Positions 26,378 to 35,903 of a stretch of 64,000 nt of DNA are shown here, in pieces. Positions within the stretch are counted from its first letter, which is position 1. Each line of letters starts with the position of its first letter. The stretch is from Pseudomonas morbosilactucae. Lineage in GTDB: Bacteria > Pseudomonadota > Gammaproteobacteria > Pseudomonadales > Pseudomonadaceae. The stretch is taken from NCBI RefSeq assembly GCF_023241715.1, contig NZ_JALQCW010000026.1, positions 1-64,000 on the forward strand. The letters are read 5' to 3'. Position numbers and translations under genes: made by a program. Under the pieces are notes generated by a model. It did not search any database, was not told the DNA's origin, and saw only the letters and a program-made list of their open reading frames with translations.

Positions 26378-27700
26378 TTACTCGGTTGCGCCACGTTTTG
26401 CTTTTAGGCGAGTGACGTTCGCTCCGGTCTGGTTCGCGAATTCGTGTGGAGTGACATGCTCCTGCCGGTTGGCCTCCAGATACCGGCTCCACCAGTTCAT
26501 GATCAGCCTGCGCTCCTCAATGAACTCAGCCTTGTGGATGTATGCGGCGCGGACGTTATTGCGTTCCTTGTGGCTCATCTGCCTTTCAATAGCGGTCTCG
26601 GACCACAGTCCTGATTCAATCAGTGCGCTACAGGCCATTGAGCGAAAGCCATGACCGCAGATTTCGGTTTTGGTGTCGTAGCCCATCTTTCGAAGCGCGC
26701 TGTTTACCGTGTTTTCAGACATGGGCTTCCAGGGCTTGGCATCGCCTGCAAATACCAGGTCGAATTTGCCGGTGAGGGCGTGGATCTGTTCAAGCAGGGC
26801 CACGGCTTGCGGCGATAAGGGGACTAAATGGATATCCCCTGCCATCTTCGTACCCCTAGTAGAAAAGGGTACTCCGTCCAGCGCGGGTCGAGTGTCGGGT
26901 ATCTCCCAGGTGCCGCGCTTGAGGTCGAACTCGCTCCAGCGGGCAAAGCGCAGTTCGCTGGAGCGGACGAACACATGCAGCGAGAGCATGACCGTCAGCC
27001 GGGTAAGTGCGCGGCCTCTGTAGGTGTCGATACGCTCCTGCAATTCAGGCAGACGCGATAAGGGTAAAGCAGGGCGGTGAATCACCCTCGGGGCTTTGAT
27101 CAAACCTTCAAGGTCGGAGGCAGGGTTGGCCGCGATCTGTCGAGCACGTTTCGCCTCGCGCATGATGCTTTGTAGGTAGTTTTGTACCCTTAAAGCGACG
27201 TCAATCGTGCCGCGTTTCTGGATCGCTTCCAGAGGTTGCATCAGGTCATGGGTGTCCAGATCGATAATAGAGCGAGCGCCGATCAGCGGGAAGACATGGG
27301 TTTTGAGGCGGCTCAGGACGGTCTTGGCATGGCCCGGAGCCCATTTGGCAGACATCGCTTTGTGCCAGTCCAGTGCGGCGCTTTCAAAGGTTCGGCCTTT
27401 GATTGCGGCCTGCGTCTTGGCTTGGTGTTTGGTCTCTATGGGGTCGATGCCTTTCGCCAGCATCCGCTTGACCTCCAGGCGCTTGTTGCGAGCATCGGCG
27501 AGGCCGACCACGGGATAGCTGCCGAACGAGGTCAGTCCTTCGCGGCCATCAGGTTTTACATACCTGAGACGCCAGCCTTTACGGCCATTGGGTTGGACTA
27601 GAAGGTAGAGGCCGTCGCCGTCGAAAAGCTTGTAAGCGCGGTCGGTGGGCTTGGCTGAGCGGCAAGCCGAATCGGAGAGTGGAGCAGTGGTGCGCGACAT
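26378..27700 (-). CDS. P4-type tyrosine integrase
   Basis: The 440-residue protein begins with the DUF4102/arm-binding domain of prophage-P4-like integrases (KLFDGDGLYLLVQPNGRKGW). Its catalytic domain has RSSELR, HGFRS and QMSHKERNNVRAAYIH, which supply the R-H-R-H-Y residues. It lies at the island edge, with its 5' end towards tRNA-Thr, the standard arrangement for integrases that use a tRNA 3' end. It should excise and insert this element. Length matches the family, and no damage is seen. Confidence 0.93.
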   Translation of the reverse strand: MSRTTAPLSDSACRSAKPTDRAYKLFDGDGLYLLVQPNGRKGWRLRYVKPDGREGLTSFGSYPVVGLADARNKRLEVKRMLAKGIDPIETKHQAKTQAAIKGRTFESAALDWHKAMSAKWAPGHAKTVLSRLKTHVFPLIGARSIIDLDTHDLMQPLEAIQKRGTIDVALRVQNYLQSIMREAKRARQIAANPASDLEGLIKAPRVIHRPALPLSRLPELQERIDTYRGRALTRLTVMLSLHVFVRSSELRFARWSEFDLKRGTWEIPDTRPALDGVPFSTRGTKMAGDIHLVPLSPQAVALLEQIHALTGKFDLVFAGDAKPWKPMSENTVNSALRKMGYDTKTEICGHGFRSMACSALIESGLWSETAIERQMSHKERNNVRAAYIHKAEFIEERRLIMNWWSRYLEANRQEHVTPHEFANQTGANVTRLKAKRGATE

Positions 27701-27801
27701 AAGGGTACTCCCCCTTTATCGAATTACCTTACCCCTAACACTACCCCTAAAACGGATGGAATCCACCAGTTTCTGACGGAAACCGATGGAACCCCAAAAC
27801 G

Positions 27802-27828
27802 AAAAAACCCGCCAGAAGGCGGGTTTTT
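27802..27828. terminator. intrinsic terminator at the island's right end
   Basis: ACCCGCC (27807-27813) pairs with GGCGGGT (27818-27824), with A6 before and T5 after. It would stop transcripts leaving tRNA-Thr leftwards. A second inverted repeat of 11 bp (27833-27843 with 27856-27866) lies between it and the tRNA. Confidence 0.75.
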
Positions 27829-27871
27829 CGGGGGTTCCAGAGATTTTGAAAGCCTTCTCTGGAACCTTGTA

Positions 27872-27946
<75 letters not shown>

Positions 27947-28084
27947 GTGTTAGGGCGACGATTATAGCGATTGGCGGGCGTCTGTAAACCCCTGAAATAT
28001 GACTATTTTTGCATGGGCCTTTGGCGTGTCGCAGGCACCCTTTGTGAGGACGCCCATGGCGCCGTTGGCGGACGCCTGTGCGGT

Positions 28085-28178
28085 GGCTTTAGAGGCTGGC
28101 TTGCCAGCGATAACGTCCTCAAGGTTTGTGCCGGATTTGAGGGGCGTTTCGCTGGCAAGCCGGTTTCTACAGGAAGCT
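28085..28178. repeat. REP doublet (REPIN)
   Basis: Two REP-like units in opposite orientation: GGCTGGCTTGCCAGCGATAA near 28092 and CGCTGGCAAGCCGGTTTCTA near 28151. These are typical Pseudomonas extragenic palindromes. The pair lies just past the 3' end of the formate dehydrogenase operon. Confidence 0.75.
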
Positions 28179-28189
28179 TTAATCGGCGG

Positions 28190-28411
28190 TCATGCCTCCC
28201 AGCCTGCGCCTTTGACTGCGTTTTGCACCAGGGGGTGCAGGTCTGCGCCTTGCTGCTCGGTTTGCCAGGCCAGGAGTTCTTTGCGCATGCCTGGGGTCCA
28301 GAACATTTGCAGGTGGTTGCGTACGCTGAGCATGGCCTGGTCCTGGTCGGGTTCGTTGGCGAAGTAGGAGGCGATCTGGTTGGCCATTTTGATCAGGTTG
28401 GCGGTGCTCAT
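28190..28411 (-). CDS. fdsD: formate dehydrogenase delta subunit
   Basis: The 73-residue protein (MSTANLIKMANQIASYFAN...) is the small FdsD subunit of NAD-dependent molybdenum formate dehydrogenase. The HLQMFWTPGMR segment is characteristic. Its ATG overlaps the fdsA stop by four bases. FdsD is needed for full activity or assembly in Cupriavidus-type enzymes. It is the last gene of the operon. Confidence 0.88.
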   Translation of the reverse strand: MSTANLIKMANQIASYFANEPDQDQAMLSVRNHLQMFWTPGMRKELLAWQTEQQGADLHPLVQNAVKGAGWEA

Positions 28412-31290
28412 CGGCGTACCTCGGCTTTGGCGCTGCGGGCCTGGCGCCGCTGGTCGAGCAGGCGCTGTTGTTCTTCGCTGAAGGCCTGGAAGCGTTTCTG
28501 CCATTCGGAAGGGTGGTAGACGCGGCTGACTTCCACGGCCGTGACTTTGTATTCCGGGCAGTTGGTGGCCCAGTCGGAGTTGTCGGTGGTGATCACGTTG
28601 GCCCCCGATTCGGGGAAGTGGAAGGTGGTGTAGACCACGCCCGGAGCTACACGCTCGGTGACCCGTGCGCGCAGGACGGTTTGCCCGGCGCGGCTGCCGA
28701 TGCCGACCCAGTCGCCTTCGTTGATGCCACGGCTTTCGGCGTCGCTGGGGTGGATTTCCAGGCGGTCTTCGTCGTGCCAGGCGACGTTGTCGGTGCGTCG
28801 GGTCTGGGCGCCGACGTTGTACTGGCTGAGGATGCGCCCGGTGGTCAGCAGCAGCGGGTAGCGCCCGTTGATTTTCTCTTCGGTGGGCACGTAGCCGGTG
28901 AGCATGAAGCGGCCTTTGCCGCGCACAAAGGTGTCGATGTGCATGGTTGGCGTGCCGTCCGGCGCCGCTTCGTTGCACGGCCATTGCAGGCTGCCGTGGC
29001 GCTCCAGGCTGGCGTAGCTGACGCCGGTGAAGGTCGGGGTCAGGCGGGCGATTTCATCCATGATCTCCGAGGGGTGGTTGTAGTGCATCGGGTAGCCCAG
29101 CGCCGCGGCCAGGGCCAGGGTGCCTTCCCAGTCGGCCTTGCCGCCCAGGGGTTCCATGACCTTGCGTACCCGGGAGATGCGCCGCTCGGCGTTGGTAAAG
29201 GTGCCGTCCTTTTCCAGGAACGAGGCGCCCGGCAGGAACACGTGGGCGAACTTGGCGGTTTCGTTGAGGAAGATGTCCTGCACCACCACGCATTCCATGG
29301 CCGACAGCGCGGCCGTCACGTGCTGGGTGTTGGGGTCGCTCTGGGCGATGTCCTCGCCCTGGCAGTACAGGCCTTTGAAGCTGCCGCCCAGGGCCGCTTC
29401 GAACATGTTGGGAATGCGCAGACCGGGTTCGGGTTGCAGGCTGACGTTCCACGCCTGTTCGAACTGGTTGCGCACTGCCTGGTTGGAGATGTGCCGGTAG
29501 CCGGGCAGTTCATGGGGGAAGGAGCCCATGTCGCACGAGCCCTGGACGTTGTTCTGCCCGCGCAGCGGGTTCACCCCGACGCCTTCACGGCCGATGTTGC
29601 CGGTGGCCATGGCCAGGTTGGCGATGCCCATCACGGCGGTGCTGCCCTGGCTGTGCTCGGTGATGCCCAGGCCGTAGTAGATGGCGGCGTTACCACCGCT
29701 GGCATACAGCCGGGCGGCGGCGCGGATGTCGGCGGCGGGCACGCCGCAGATCAGGCCGAGGACTTCAGGCGAGTGCTCGGCACGGCTGACGAACTCACTC
29801 CAGCGGGTGAAATCTGCACCTTCGCAACGGGCGTCGATAAAGTCCTGTTTCAGCAGGCCTTCAGTGACGATCACATGGGCCAGGGCGTTGAGCATGGCGA
29901 CGTTGGTGCCCGGGCGCAGGGCCAGGTGCAGTTCGGCGCGGGCATGCACCGAGTCCACCAGGTCGATGCGCCGGGGGTCGATGACGATCAGCCGTGCGCC
30001 CTGGCGCAGGCGACGTTTGAGTTGGGAGGCGAACACCGGGTGGGCGTCGCTGGGGTTGGCGCCCATCACCAGGATCACATCGGCCTGCATCACCGAGTCG
30101 AAGCTCTGGGTGCCGGCGGATTCCCCCAGGGTTTGTTTCAGGCCGTAGCCGGTGGGCGAGTGGCAAACTCGGGCACAGGTGTCGACGTTGTTGTTGCCGA
30201 AGGCGGCGCGCACCAGCTTCTGCACCAGATAGGTTTCTTCGTTGGTGCAGCGGCTGGAGGTGATGCCGCCGATGGAATCGCGCCCGTATTTGAACTGGAT
30301 GCGCCGCATCTCGCTGGCGGCGTAGCTCACGGCTTCATCCCAACTGACCTCCTGCCACGGGTCGCTGATGTGCTTGCGGATCATCGGTTTGGTGATGCGG
30401 TCCGGGTGGGTCGCATAGCCCCAGGCAAAGCGCCCTTTGACGCAGGAGTGGCCATGGTTAGCCTGGCCGTTTTTGTCCGGGACCATGCGCACCAGTTGCT
30501 CGCCCTTCATCTCGGCGCGGAACGAGCAGCCCACGCCGCAATAGGCGCAGGTGGTGATCACGCTGCGCTCGGGCTGGCCCAGCTCCACCACGCTTTTTTC
30601 CATCAGGGTGGCGGTGGGGCAGGCCTGCACGCAGGCGCCGCAGGACACGCATTCGGAGTCGAGGAAGTTGTCGCCGCCGGCCGCCGCCACCCGGGACTCG
30701 AAGCCCCGGCCGGTGATGGTCAGGGCGAAGGTGCCCTGGGTTTCTTCGCAGGCACGCACGCAGCGGTTGCAGACGATGCACTTGCTGGGGTCGTAGTCGA
30801 AGTAAGGGTTGGAGGTGTCTTTCTGCTCTTGCAGGTGGTTGGCACCGTCATAGCCGTAGCGCACTTCCCGCAGGCCGACCTGGCCGGCCACGGTTTGCAG
30901 TTCGCAGTTGCCGTTGGCCGAACAGGTCAGGCAGTCCAGCGGGTGGTCGGAGATGTACAACTCCATCACGTTGCGGCGCAGGGTCGCCAGCTTCGGCGTC
31001 TGGGTGTGCACGTTCATGCCCTGGCTGACCGGGGTGGTGCAGGAGGCCGGGTAGCCCCGCATGCCGTCGATTTCCACCAGGCACATGCGGCACGAGCCGA
31101 ACGCTTCCAGGCTGTCGGTGGCGCAGAGTTTGGGAATCGTCGTGCCCATCAAGGCCGCGGCGCGCATCACCGAGGTGCCTTCGGGCACGCTGATGCTGCG
31201 GCCGTCGATGTTCAGGGTGATCTGCACCTGGCTGTCGCGGGCGGGCGTGCCCAGGTCGATGTCTGTCGCAGGGTCGAAAAGAGTGATCAT
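28408..31290 (-). CDS. fdsA: formate dehydrogenase alpha subunit, NAD-dependent
   Basis: The 960-residue catalytic subunit has an N-terminal [2Fe-2S] domain (CATDSLEAFGSCRMC), a His/Cys iron-sulfur region, and two [4Fe-4S] motifs (CIVCNRCVRAC, CVSCGACVQAC). The CAYCGVGC cluster of the molybdopterin domain follows. C376 in ARVCHSPT is the expected molybdenum ligand, followed by the conserved histidine. It oxidises formate to CO2 and passes electrons through FdsB to NAD. The start overlaps the stop of fdsB by four bases. No frameshift is seen. Confidence 0.93.
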   Translation of the reverse strand: MITLFDPATDIDLGTPARDSQVQITLNIDGRSISVPEGTSVMRAAALMGTTIPKLCATDSLEAFGSCRMCLVEIDGMRGYPASCTTPVSQGMNVHTQTPKLATLRRNVMELYISDHPLDCLTCSANGNCELQTVAGQVGLREVRYGYDGANHLQEQKDTSNPYFDYDPSKCIVCNRCVRACEETQGTFALTITGRGFESRVAAAGGDNFLDSECVSCGACVQACPTATLMEKSVVELGQPERSVITTCAYCGVGCSFRAEMKGEQLVRMVPDKNGQANHGHSCVKGRFAWGYATHPDRITKPMIRKHISDPWQEVSWDEAVSYAASEMRRIQFKYGRDSIGGITSSRCTNEETYLVQKLVRAAFGNNNVDTCARVCHSPTGYGLKQTLGESAGTQSFDSVMQADVILVMGANPSDAHPVFASQLKRRLRQGARLIVIDPRRIDLVDSVHARAELHLALRPGTNVAMLNALAHVIVTEGLLKQDFIDARCEGADFTRWSEFVSRAEHSPEVLGLICGVPAADIRAAARLYASGGNAAIYYGLGITEHSQGSTAVMGIANLAMATGNIGREGVGVNPLRGQNNVQGSCDMGSFPHELPGYRHISNQAVRNQFEQAWNVSLQPEPGLRIPNMFEAALGGSFKGLYCQGEDIAQSDPNTQHVTAALSAMECVVVQDIFLNETAKFAHVFLPGASFLEKDGTFTNAERRISRVRKVMEPLGGKADWEGTLALAAALGYPMHYNHPSEIMDEIARLTPTFTGVSYASLERHGSLQWPCNEAAPDGTPTMHIDTFVRGKGRFMLTGYVPTEEKINGRYPLLLTTGRILSQYNVGAQTRRTDNVAWHDEDRLEIHPSDAESRGINEGDWVGIGSRAGQTVLRARVTERVAPGVVYTTFHFPESGANVITTDNSDWATNCPEYKVTAVEVSRVYHPSEWQKRFQAFSEEQQRLLDQRRQARSAKAEVRR

Positions 31291-32846
31291 TGGTCGGCCT
31301 CCGAGGGCTGCAGACCGAAGTCAGCGGGGAAGTGCTTCAACGCGCTGGCCACCGGGTAGGAGGTCATCCCGCCCAGGGCGCACAGCGAACCGTATTGCAG
31401 GGTGTCGCACAGGTCTTTGAGGATCAGCGCCTGCTCGTCGCGCTGCCCCTGATCGGGGGCGGCCAGCAGGCGGTCGATGACCTCCACGCCGCGGGTCGAG
31501 CCGATGCGGCACGGTGTGCATTTACCGCAGGATTCCTCGGCGCAGAACTGCAGGGCGAAGCGCGCCATATGGGCCATGTCCAGGCTGTCGTCGGCCACCA
31601 CCACGCCGCCGTGGCCTAGCATCGCGCCCATGGCGGCGAAGGCTTCGTAGTCCAGGGGCGTATCGAATTGCGAAGGTGGCACCCAGGCGCCGAGTGGGCC
31701 GCCCACTTGCGCGGCTTTCAGGGGGCGACCGCTGGCGGTGCCGCCGCCGTAGTCATCCACCAGTTCCCGCAGGGTCAGGCCGAAGGCCCGTTCCACCAGG
31801 CCGCCGTGGCGAATATTGCCCGCCAATTGGAAGGGCATGGTGCCCAGTGAACGGCCCATGCCGTAGTCGCGATAAAAGGCTGCGCCCTTGGCCAGGATCA
31901 GCGGCACCGAGGCCAGGGTCAGCACGTTGTGCACCAAGGTCGGCTCGCCGAACAGGCCTTGCAGCGCGGGGATCGGTGGCTTGGCGCGGACAATCCCGCG
32001 CTTGCCTTCGAGGGAGTCCAGCAGCGCGGTTTCTTCGCCGCAGATGTAGGCCCCGGCGCCGACTCGCACTTCCATGTCGAACGCCAGGCCGCTGCCGCAC
32101 ACATTGTTCCCGAGGTAGCCGGCGGTGCGGGCGATCTCCAGTGCTGCGTTGAGTGTTGCCACTGCCTGGGGGTATTCCGAGCGCACGTAGATATAGCCGT
32201 AGCTGGCACCCACGGTGACCCCGGCAATGGCCATGCCTTCAATTAGCAGGAACGGGTCGCCCTCCATCAGCATGCGGTCGGCGAAGGTCCCGGAGTCGCC
32301 TTCGTCGGCGTTGCACACCACGTACTTTTGCGCCGCTGTGGTGCCGCGCACCGTGCGCCACTTGATCCCCGCAGGGAAGGCCGCGCCGCCCCGGCCACGC
32401 AGGCCGGAATCGAAGACCGCGGTGGCCGTCGCTTCGCCGCCCAGGGTGATGGCGTTGGCCAGCCCTTCGAAGCCGCCGTAGGTGCAGTAGTCCTCAAGGG
32501 ACAGGGGGCGGGTAATGCCAGCGCGGGCGAACAGCAAGCGTTGTTGGCTGTGCAGGTAGGGCAACTGTTCCACCCGCCCGAGAGCCAGCGGATGGGCCGC
32601 GGCGTCGCCGAGCAGCGCATCGAGCAGGCCCGGCACATCGGCGGCGCTCAGGGGGCCGAAGCCGACCCGGCCTTCCGGGGTGTCCAGTTCCAGCAGCGGC
32701 TCCAGCCAATACAGGCCCCGGGAACTGCTGCGGCGCAGGTCCAGTGGCAGGTTGCGTTGTTGGGCCTGGGCGATCAGGGCCGCCGCCACCTCATCGGCGC
32801 CGACGGCGCGAGCCAGGGAATCACAGGGCAGATGAAGGCTGAGCAT
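31287..32846 (-). CDS. fdsB: formate dehydrogenase beta subunit (NADH/FMN)
   Basis: The 519-residue protein is a NuoF-like subunit. A thioredoxin-fold N-terminal part is followed by the FMN/NADH domain (GLRGRGGAAFPAGIKW, VVCNADEGDSGTF, GAGAYICGEETALL) and a [4Fe-4S] site ESCGKCTPCRIG near the end. ATG 32846 forms a TGATG junction with the fdsG stop. It hands formate-derived electrons to NAD. Longer upstream frames are not supported. Confidence 0.92.
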   Translation of the reverse strand: MLSLHLPCDSLARAVGADEVAAALIAQAQQRNLPLDLRRSSSRGLYWLEPLLELDTPEGRVGFGPLSAADVPGLLDALLGDAAAHPLALGRVEQLPYLHSQQRLLFARAGITRPLSLEDYCTYGGFEGLANAITLGGEATATAVFDSGLRGRGGAAFPAGIKWRTVRGTTAAQKYVVCNADEGDSGTFADRMLMEGDPFLLIEGMAIAGVTVGASYGYIYVRSEYPQAVATLNAALEIARTAGYLGNNVCGSGLAFDMEVRVGAGAYICGEETALLDSLEGKRGIVRAKPPIPALQGLFGEPTLVHNVLTLASVPLILAKGAAFYRDYGMGRSLGTMPFQLAGNIRHGGLVERAFGLTLRELVDDYGGGTASGRPLKAAQVGGPLGAWVPPSQFDTPLDYEAFAAMGAMLGHGGVVVADDSLDMAHMARFALQFCAEESCGKCTPCRIGSTRGVEVIDRLLAAPDQGQRDEQALILKDLCDTLQYGSLCALGGMTSYPVASALKHFPADFGLQPSEADQ

Positions 32847-33322
32847 CAGGTGTCCTCCTGGCAGCGATCGAGCAGGGCATCCAGGCGCTCGGCGCTGAGC
32901 CGCGCGTGCACTTGGCCATCCAGTTCCAGGGCTGGCGAACAGGCGCAGGCGCCCAGGCAATACACCGGCCGCAGGCTGATGCTGCCGTCGGCGCTGCTGC
33001 CGTGGTCGTCCAGTTGCAGGCGTTCGCGCAACTGCGCCGCCAACTGCTCGGCACCCCGGCTCTGGCAGGACTCGGCCCGGCACAAGCGCAGGATGTGGCG
33101 CGCCGGCGGGGCGGTGCGGAAGTCATGGTAGAAACTGATCACCCCACGCACTTCGGCCTGACTCTGGTTCAGGGCGTGGGCAATCTCGGTAACGGCGGCA
33201 TCGGGGATGTAACCCAGGCTCGCCTGGATCTCATGCAGGATCGGTAACAGCGCCCCCGGAGAGCCTTGGTGGCGCTCCAGCAGGCTGTTGAGCATCGGCA
33301 GTTGCAGCGTGTCATCAGGCAT
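32846..33322 (-). CDS. fdsG: formate dehydrogenase gamma subunit
   Basis: The 158-residue protein is NuoE-like with the four [2Fe-2S] cysteines in LCRAESCQ and YCLGACACS. It begins the fdsGBAD operon. ATG 33322 has GAGGA about eight bases upstream; an extension to 33391 is not needed. It forms the diaphorase unit with FdsB. Confidence 0.9.
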   Translation of the reverse strand: MPDDTLQLPMLNSLLERHQGSPGALLPILHEIQASLGYIPDAAVTEIAHALNQSQAEVRGVISFYHDFRTAPPARHILRLCRAESCQSRGAEQLAAQLRERLQLDDHGSSADGSISLRPVYCLGACACSPALELDGQVHARLSAERLDALLDRCQEDT

Positions 33323-33912
33323 ACAGCAATCCTCACGGTCACGGACACACCAATAAGGCTGTCGGTTGTCCGAAAGTGTCGGCTGCGGCATTCACACCAC
33401 GTCACGGTTTTCGCGGCATGTTCAGGCCGGTGGCCAGGCACCCTGAGCGGGCATCTTGTTGGACCCGGTGCGGTCTTTGCCGCACCTATTCAGGGCATAA
33501 CAGGCAGCTTGCCACGCTGCCCTCGAAGGGCCGGTACGAAAGCGACGTGTTCGGTTCCGTCCACGACCCCCTTGAAGTCTAGAAGAGGGGAGCGCGCAGT
33601 GCCGGTCGATCGGATGGAGCGTTGTTACGGCCCGAATCAGGCCCTTTGCGGGGCCGCTGGTTGCGTCTACAAGGGGCCCTTATGCCCGTTGCCTGCAGTG
33701 TTTATGCACAACGGGCGGGTATTTCCGGCGTTTTACCGGCCAATCTGTGAAGCCCTTCACAGCAGCCTGCAACTGGCTGTTTTTTCGAAGATTTATTTTA
33801 TGAACAAAAAATGACCAATTGCGAATGCCTCCTGAAAGCGTTGTTTTTCGAGGCTTCGCCAATTATTCATCAACAGACTTATCCACAGCTTGCGACGCAC
33901 TGTCGCAGTGCG
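33323..33912. other. 590-base region upstream of the formate dehydrogenase operon
   Basis: No recognised gene. Two compact hairpins lie side by side: GGTGCGG/CCGCACC (33467-33486) and GGCAGC/GCTGCC (33503-33521). A plus-strand frame of 71 codons from GTG 33600 (GAGGGGAG upstream, stop at 33811) reads cysteine-rich at its start but matches nothing I know. A DnaA-box-like TTATCCACA occurs near 33880. The fds promoter must lie at the left end. Confidence 0.45.
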
Positions 33913-35124
33913 TTATCGGCGTTCGGCGAGCAGCAGCAGATTGCGCGGGGTCAGGGGCGCCGGGCAGAACGAGCCGAGGCGCACGGCATACCCCTGTTCC
34001 TCCAGAAATAGCGCCCGATCGAGCACCAGCCACAGCTCCAGGGGCCGCCGGAACAGTCCGCGCAGCAGTTCCAGGTTGCGCACTTGGGCCAGGCGTTGCC
34101 AGCCGGCGGCTTCCAGGGCTGGCCAGTCCTGCGTGGCGGTTGTGGATAACCCTTTGAGCGCCGCCAGGTCGCGGCAGTAGTCGGCGAAGGGCTTGTCCAG
34201 CCAGGCGCTGGGCAGCGAAGGCGTGGGCAAATAGGTGTCGACGCCGCGCAGTTGGCGTTGCAGCAGGTCGAAGCCCAGGCGCCGGGCCATGGAGGTGTCG
34301 CGCTGGCGGCGGACCCGGGCCCCGGCGGTCACGGTTTCGCTCAGGGGCAGCCCCAGGTCTTCCAGGGACAGTTGCAAGCGGGAGGCCTGGGCGGCTGTGG
34401 ATAAGCCCTGATAGCGCTCAGCCGCGATGCGGTTGTAGCAGCAGGGGGCGATTGCCAGGTGCCGGCAGCCGGCGGCGCTGGCCAGGTGCATCAGGCGCAC
34501 GTGCAGGTCGCCGCAGGCATGCAGGGCCACCGGGGTGTGCTGGGCGCCCAGGCGCGCGGCGGCGTCGGCGGCCATGACGTCCTGCTGCACATGCTGGGCC
34601 GGCAGTTGCAGGTGCTGGCTCAGTTGCTGGCCGCTGGCGACCAGGGCTGGGTCGTATTCCAGGCAGGTCAGTTGCTGCTCGCCTTGCAGCAGGCGCCGGC
34701 CCAGGTGGCCTTTGCCGGCGCACCAGTCCAACCAGTGTTCGGGGCGGTGGGCAAAGTCCAGGCGGCTGGCAAAGGCCTCGATCTGCTGCCATTTGCGTCC
34801 GGGCACGTCGACGTTCAAGCGTGGGTGGGCGGCGTGCAGCGGTAGGCTCGGCAGTTCGTCAACCGAGCCCAGGGCCAGCGACTCGGCAGCCAGCGCGGGA
34901 AAGGGGCCTGGGGCGTCGAGCTGTTCCGGGTGGTTGTGGGCGCTTTCGGCGTCCGCCAGTGAGCGCTCGCGTAGCCAGCAGGCCAGTTCGGGGTGCTGGG
35001 CTTCCCAGGGCAGTTGCAGGTGGGTGAAGGGGCGCGGGCGCCAGAGCCCTTGGTGGGCCAGCAGGAAGTGTTCCAGGGCCTGAAAGCGGGTCAGGAGTTC
35101 GGGGCCTTGGAGGATCGCGGGCAT
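33913..35124 (-). CDS. SAM-dependent methyltransferase
   Basis: The 403-residue protein has a class I methyltransferase core with motif I DWCAGKGHLGR near residue 130 and the motif CLEYDPALV for the ribose-binding acid. A PCCYN segment is near residue 230, as in GSTCD-type rRNA/tRNA methyltransferase relatives. The N-terminal 100 residues and the C-terminal arm are less defined. The substrate is unknown; RNA is the likeliest by family. It stands between the fds region and the ABC importer. Confidence 0.75.
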   Translation of the reverse strand: MPAILQGPELLTRFQALEHFLLAHQGLWRPRPFTHLQLPWEAQHPELACWLRERSLADAESAHNHPEQLDAPGPFPALAAESLALGSVDELPSLPLHAAHPRLNVDVPGRKWQQIEAFASRLDFAHRPEHWLDWCAGKGHLGRRLLQGEQQLTCLEYDPALVASGQQLSQHLQLPAQHVQQDVMAADAAARLGAQHTPVALHACGDLHVRLMHLASAAGCRHLAIAPCCYNRIAAERYQGLSTAAQASRLQLSLEDLGLPLSETVTAGARVRRQRDTSMARRLGFDLLQRQLRGVDTYLPTPSLPSAWLDKPFADYCRDLAALKGLSTTATQDWPALEAAGWQRLAQVRNLELLRGLFRRPLELWLVLDRALFLEEQGYAVRLGSFCPAPLTPRNLLLLAERR

Positions 35125-35213
35125 GCTTGGCGCTCGGGGTATTGAAAGGGGTGTTCAGGCCCAGCAGTGCCCGGCCGCTCCGCCAGGCCAGGGCCTGGGG
35201 AGCGTCAGGGTGT

Positions 35214-35903
35214 TTAGCGGCCCTGGCAGGCGTCGACCCGCAGCCAGCGCTCCAGCAGCTTGAAGCCGCGCACCAGGATGTATGCCATCAGCAGGTAGAA
35301 CATCCCCGCGGCGAAGAAGATCTCCACCGGCAGGTAGGTCCGGGCAATGATGGTCCGCGCCATGCCGGTCAGCTCCAGCAGGGTCACGGTGCTGGCCAGG
35401 GCGCTGGCCTTGAGCATCAGGATCACTTCGTTGCTGTAGGCCGGCAGGCCGATGCGCGCCGCCCGGGGCAGGATGATGTAGAACAGCGCCTTGGGCTTGG
35501 ACATGCCCAGGGCCCGCGCCGCTTCGATCTCGCCCGGTGGAATGGCCTGGATCGCGCCCCGCAGGATTTCCGCGATATAGGCCGCGGTGTGCAGGGTCAT
35601 GGTGGCGGTGGCGCACCAGAACGGGTCCCGCAGGTAGGGCCACAGGGCGCTATCGCGCACCGCATCGAACTGGGCCAGGCCGTAGTAGACCAAAAACAAC
35701 TGCACCAGCAGGGGCGTGCCACGGAAGAAGAAAATGTAGCCGTACGGAAAGGCCCGCACGTACCACAGGCGCGACGAGCGGGCGATGCCCAGTGGAATGG
35801 CCAGCAGCAGCCCGGCGATGACGGCGATGGCCACCAGTTCCAGGGTCAGGGTCGCGCCCTGGGCCAGCTTGGGCAGCCACTTGATGATCACTTCCCAGTT
35901 CAT
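35214..35903 (-). CDS. hisM: ABC amino-acid permease (HisM type)
   Basis: The 229-residue inner-membrane protein has five helices and the EAA loop (EIEAARALGMSKPKALFYII) that contacts the ATPase. It is the last gene of a PJQM operon for basic amino acids. ATG 35903 has GGAG upstream and overlaps the HisQ stop by four bases; longer frames are shadow extensions. The substrate may be arginine, ornithine, lysine or histidine. Confidence 0.88.
   Translation of the reverse strand: MNWEVIIKWLPKLAQGATLTLELVAIAVIAGLLLAIPLGIARSSRLWYVRAFPYGYIFFFRGTPLLVQLFLVYYGLAQFDAVRDSALWPYLRDPFWCATATMTLHTAAYIAEILRGAIQAIPPGEIEAARALGMSKPKALFYIILPRAARIGLPAYSNEVILMLKASALASTVTLLELTGMARTIIARTYLPVEIFFAAGMFYLLMAYILVRGFKLLERWLRVDACQGR

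Noticed and set aside
26378..27700. prophage
   Set aside because: There is an integrase but no structural, lysis or repressor gene in the element.
28468..31359. 963-codon plus-strand open frame
   Set aside because: It mirrors fdsA on the other strand and has shadow composition. The fdsA motifs prove the minus strand.
34142..34406. DnaA boxes TGTGGATAA inside the methyltransferase gene
   Set aside because: Single boxes far apart within coding sequence do not form an origin-like cluster.
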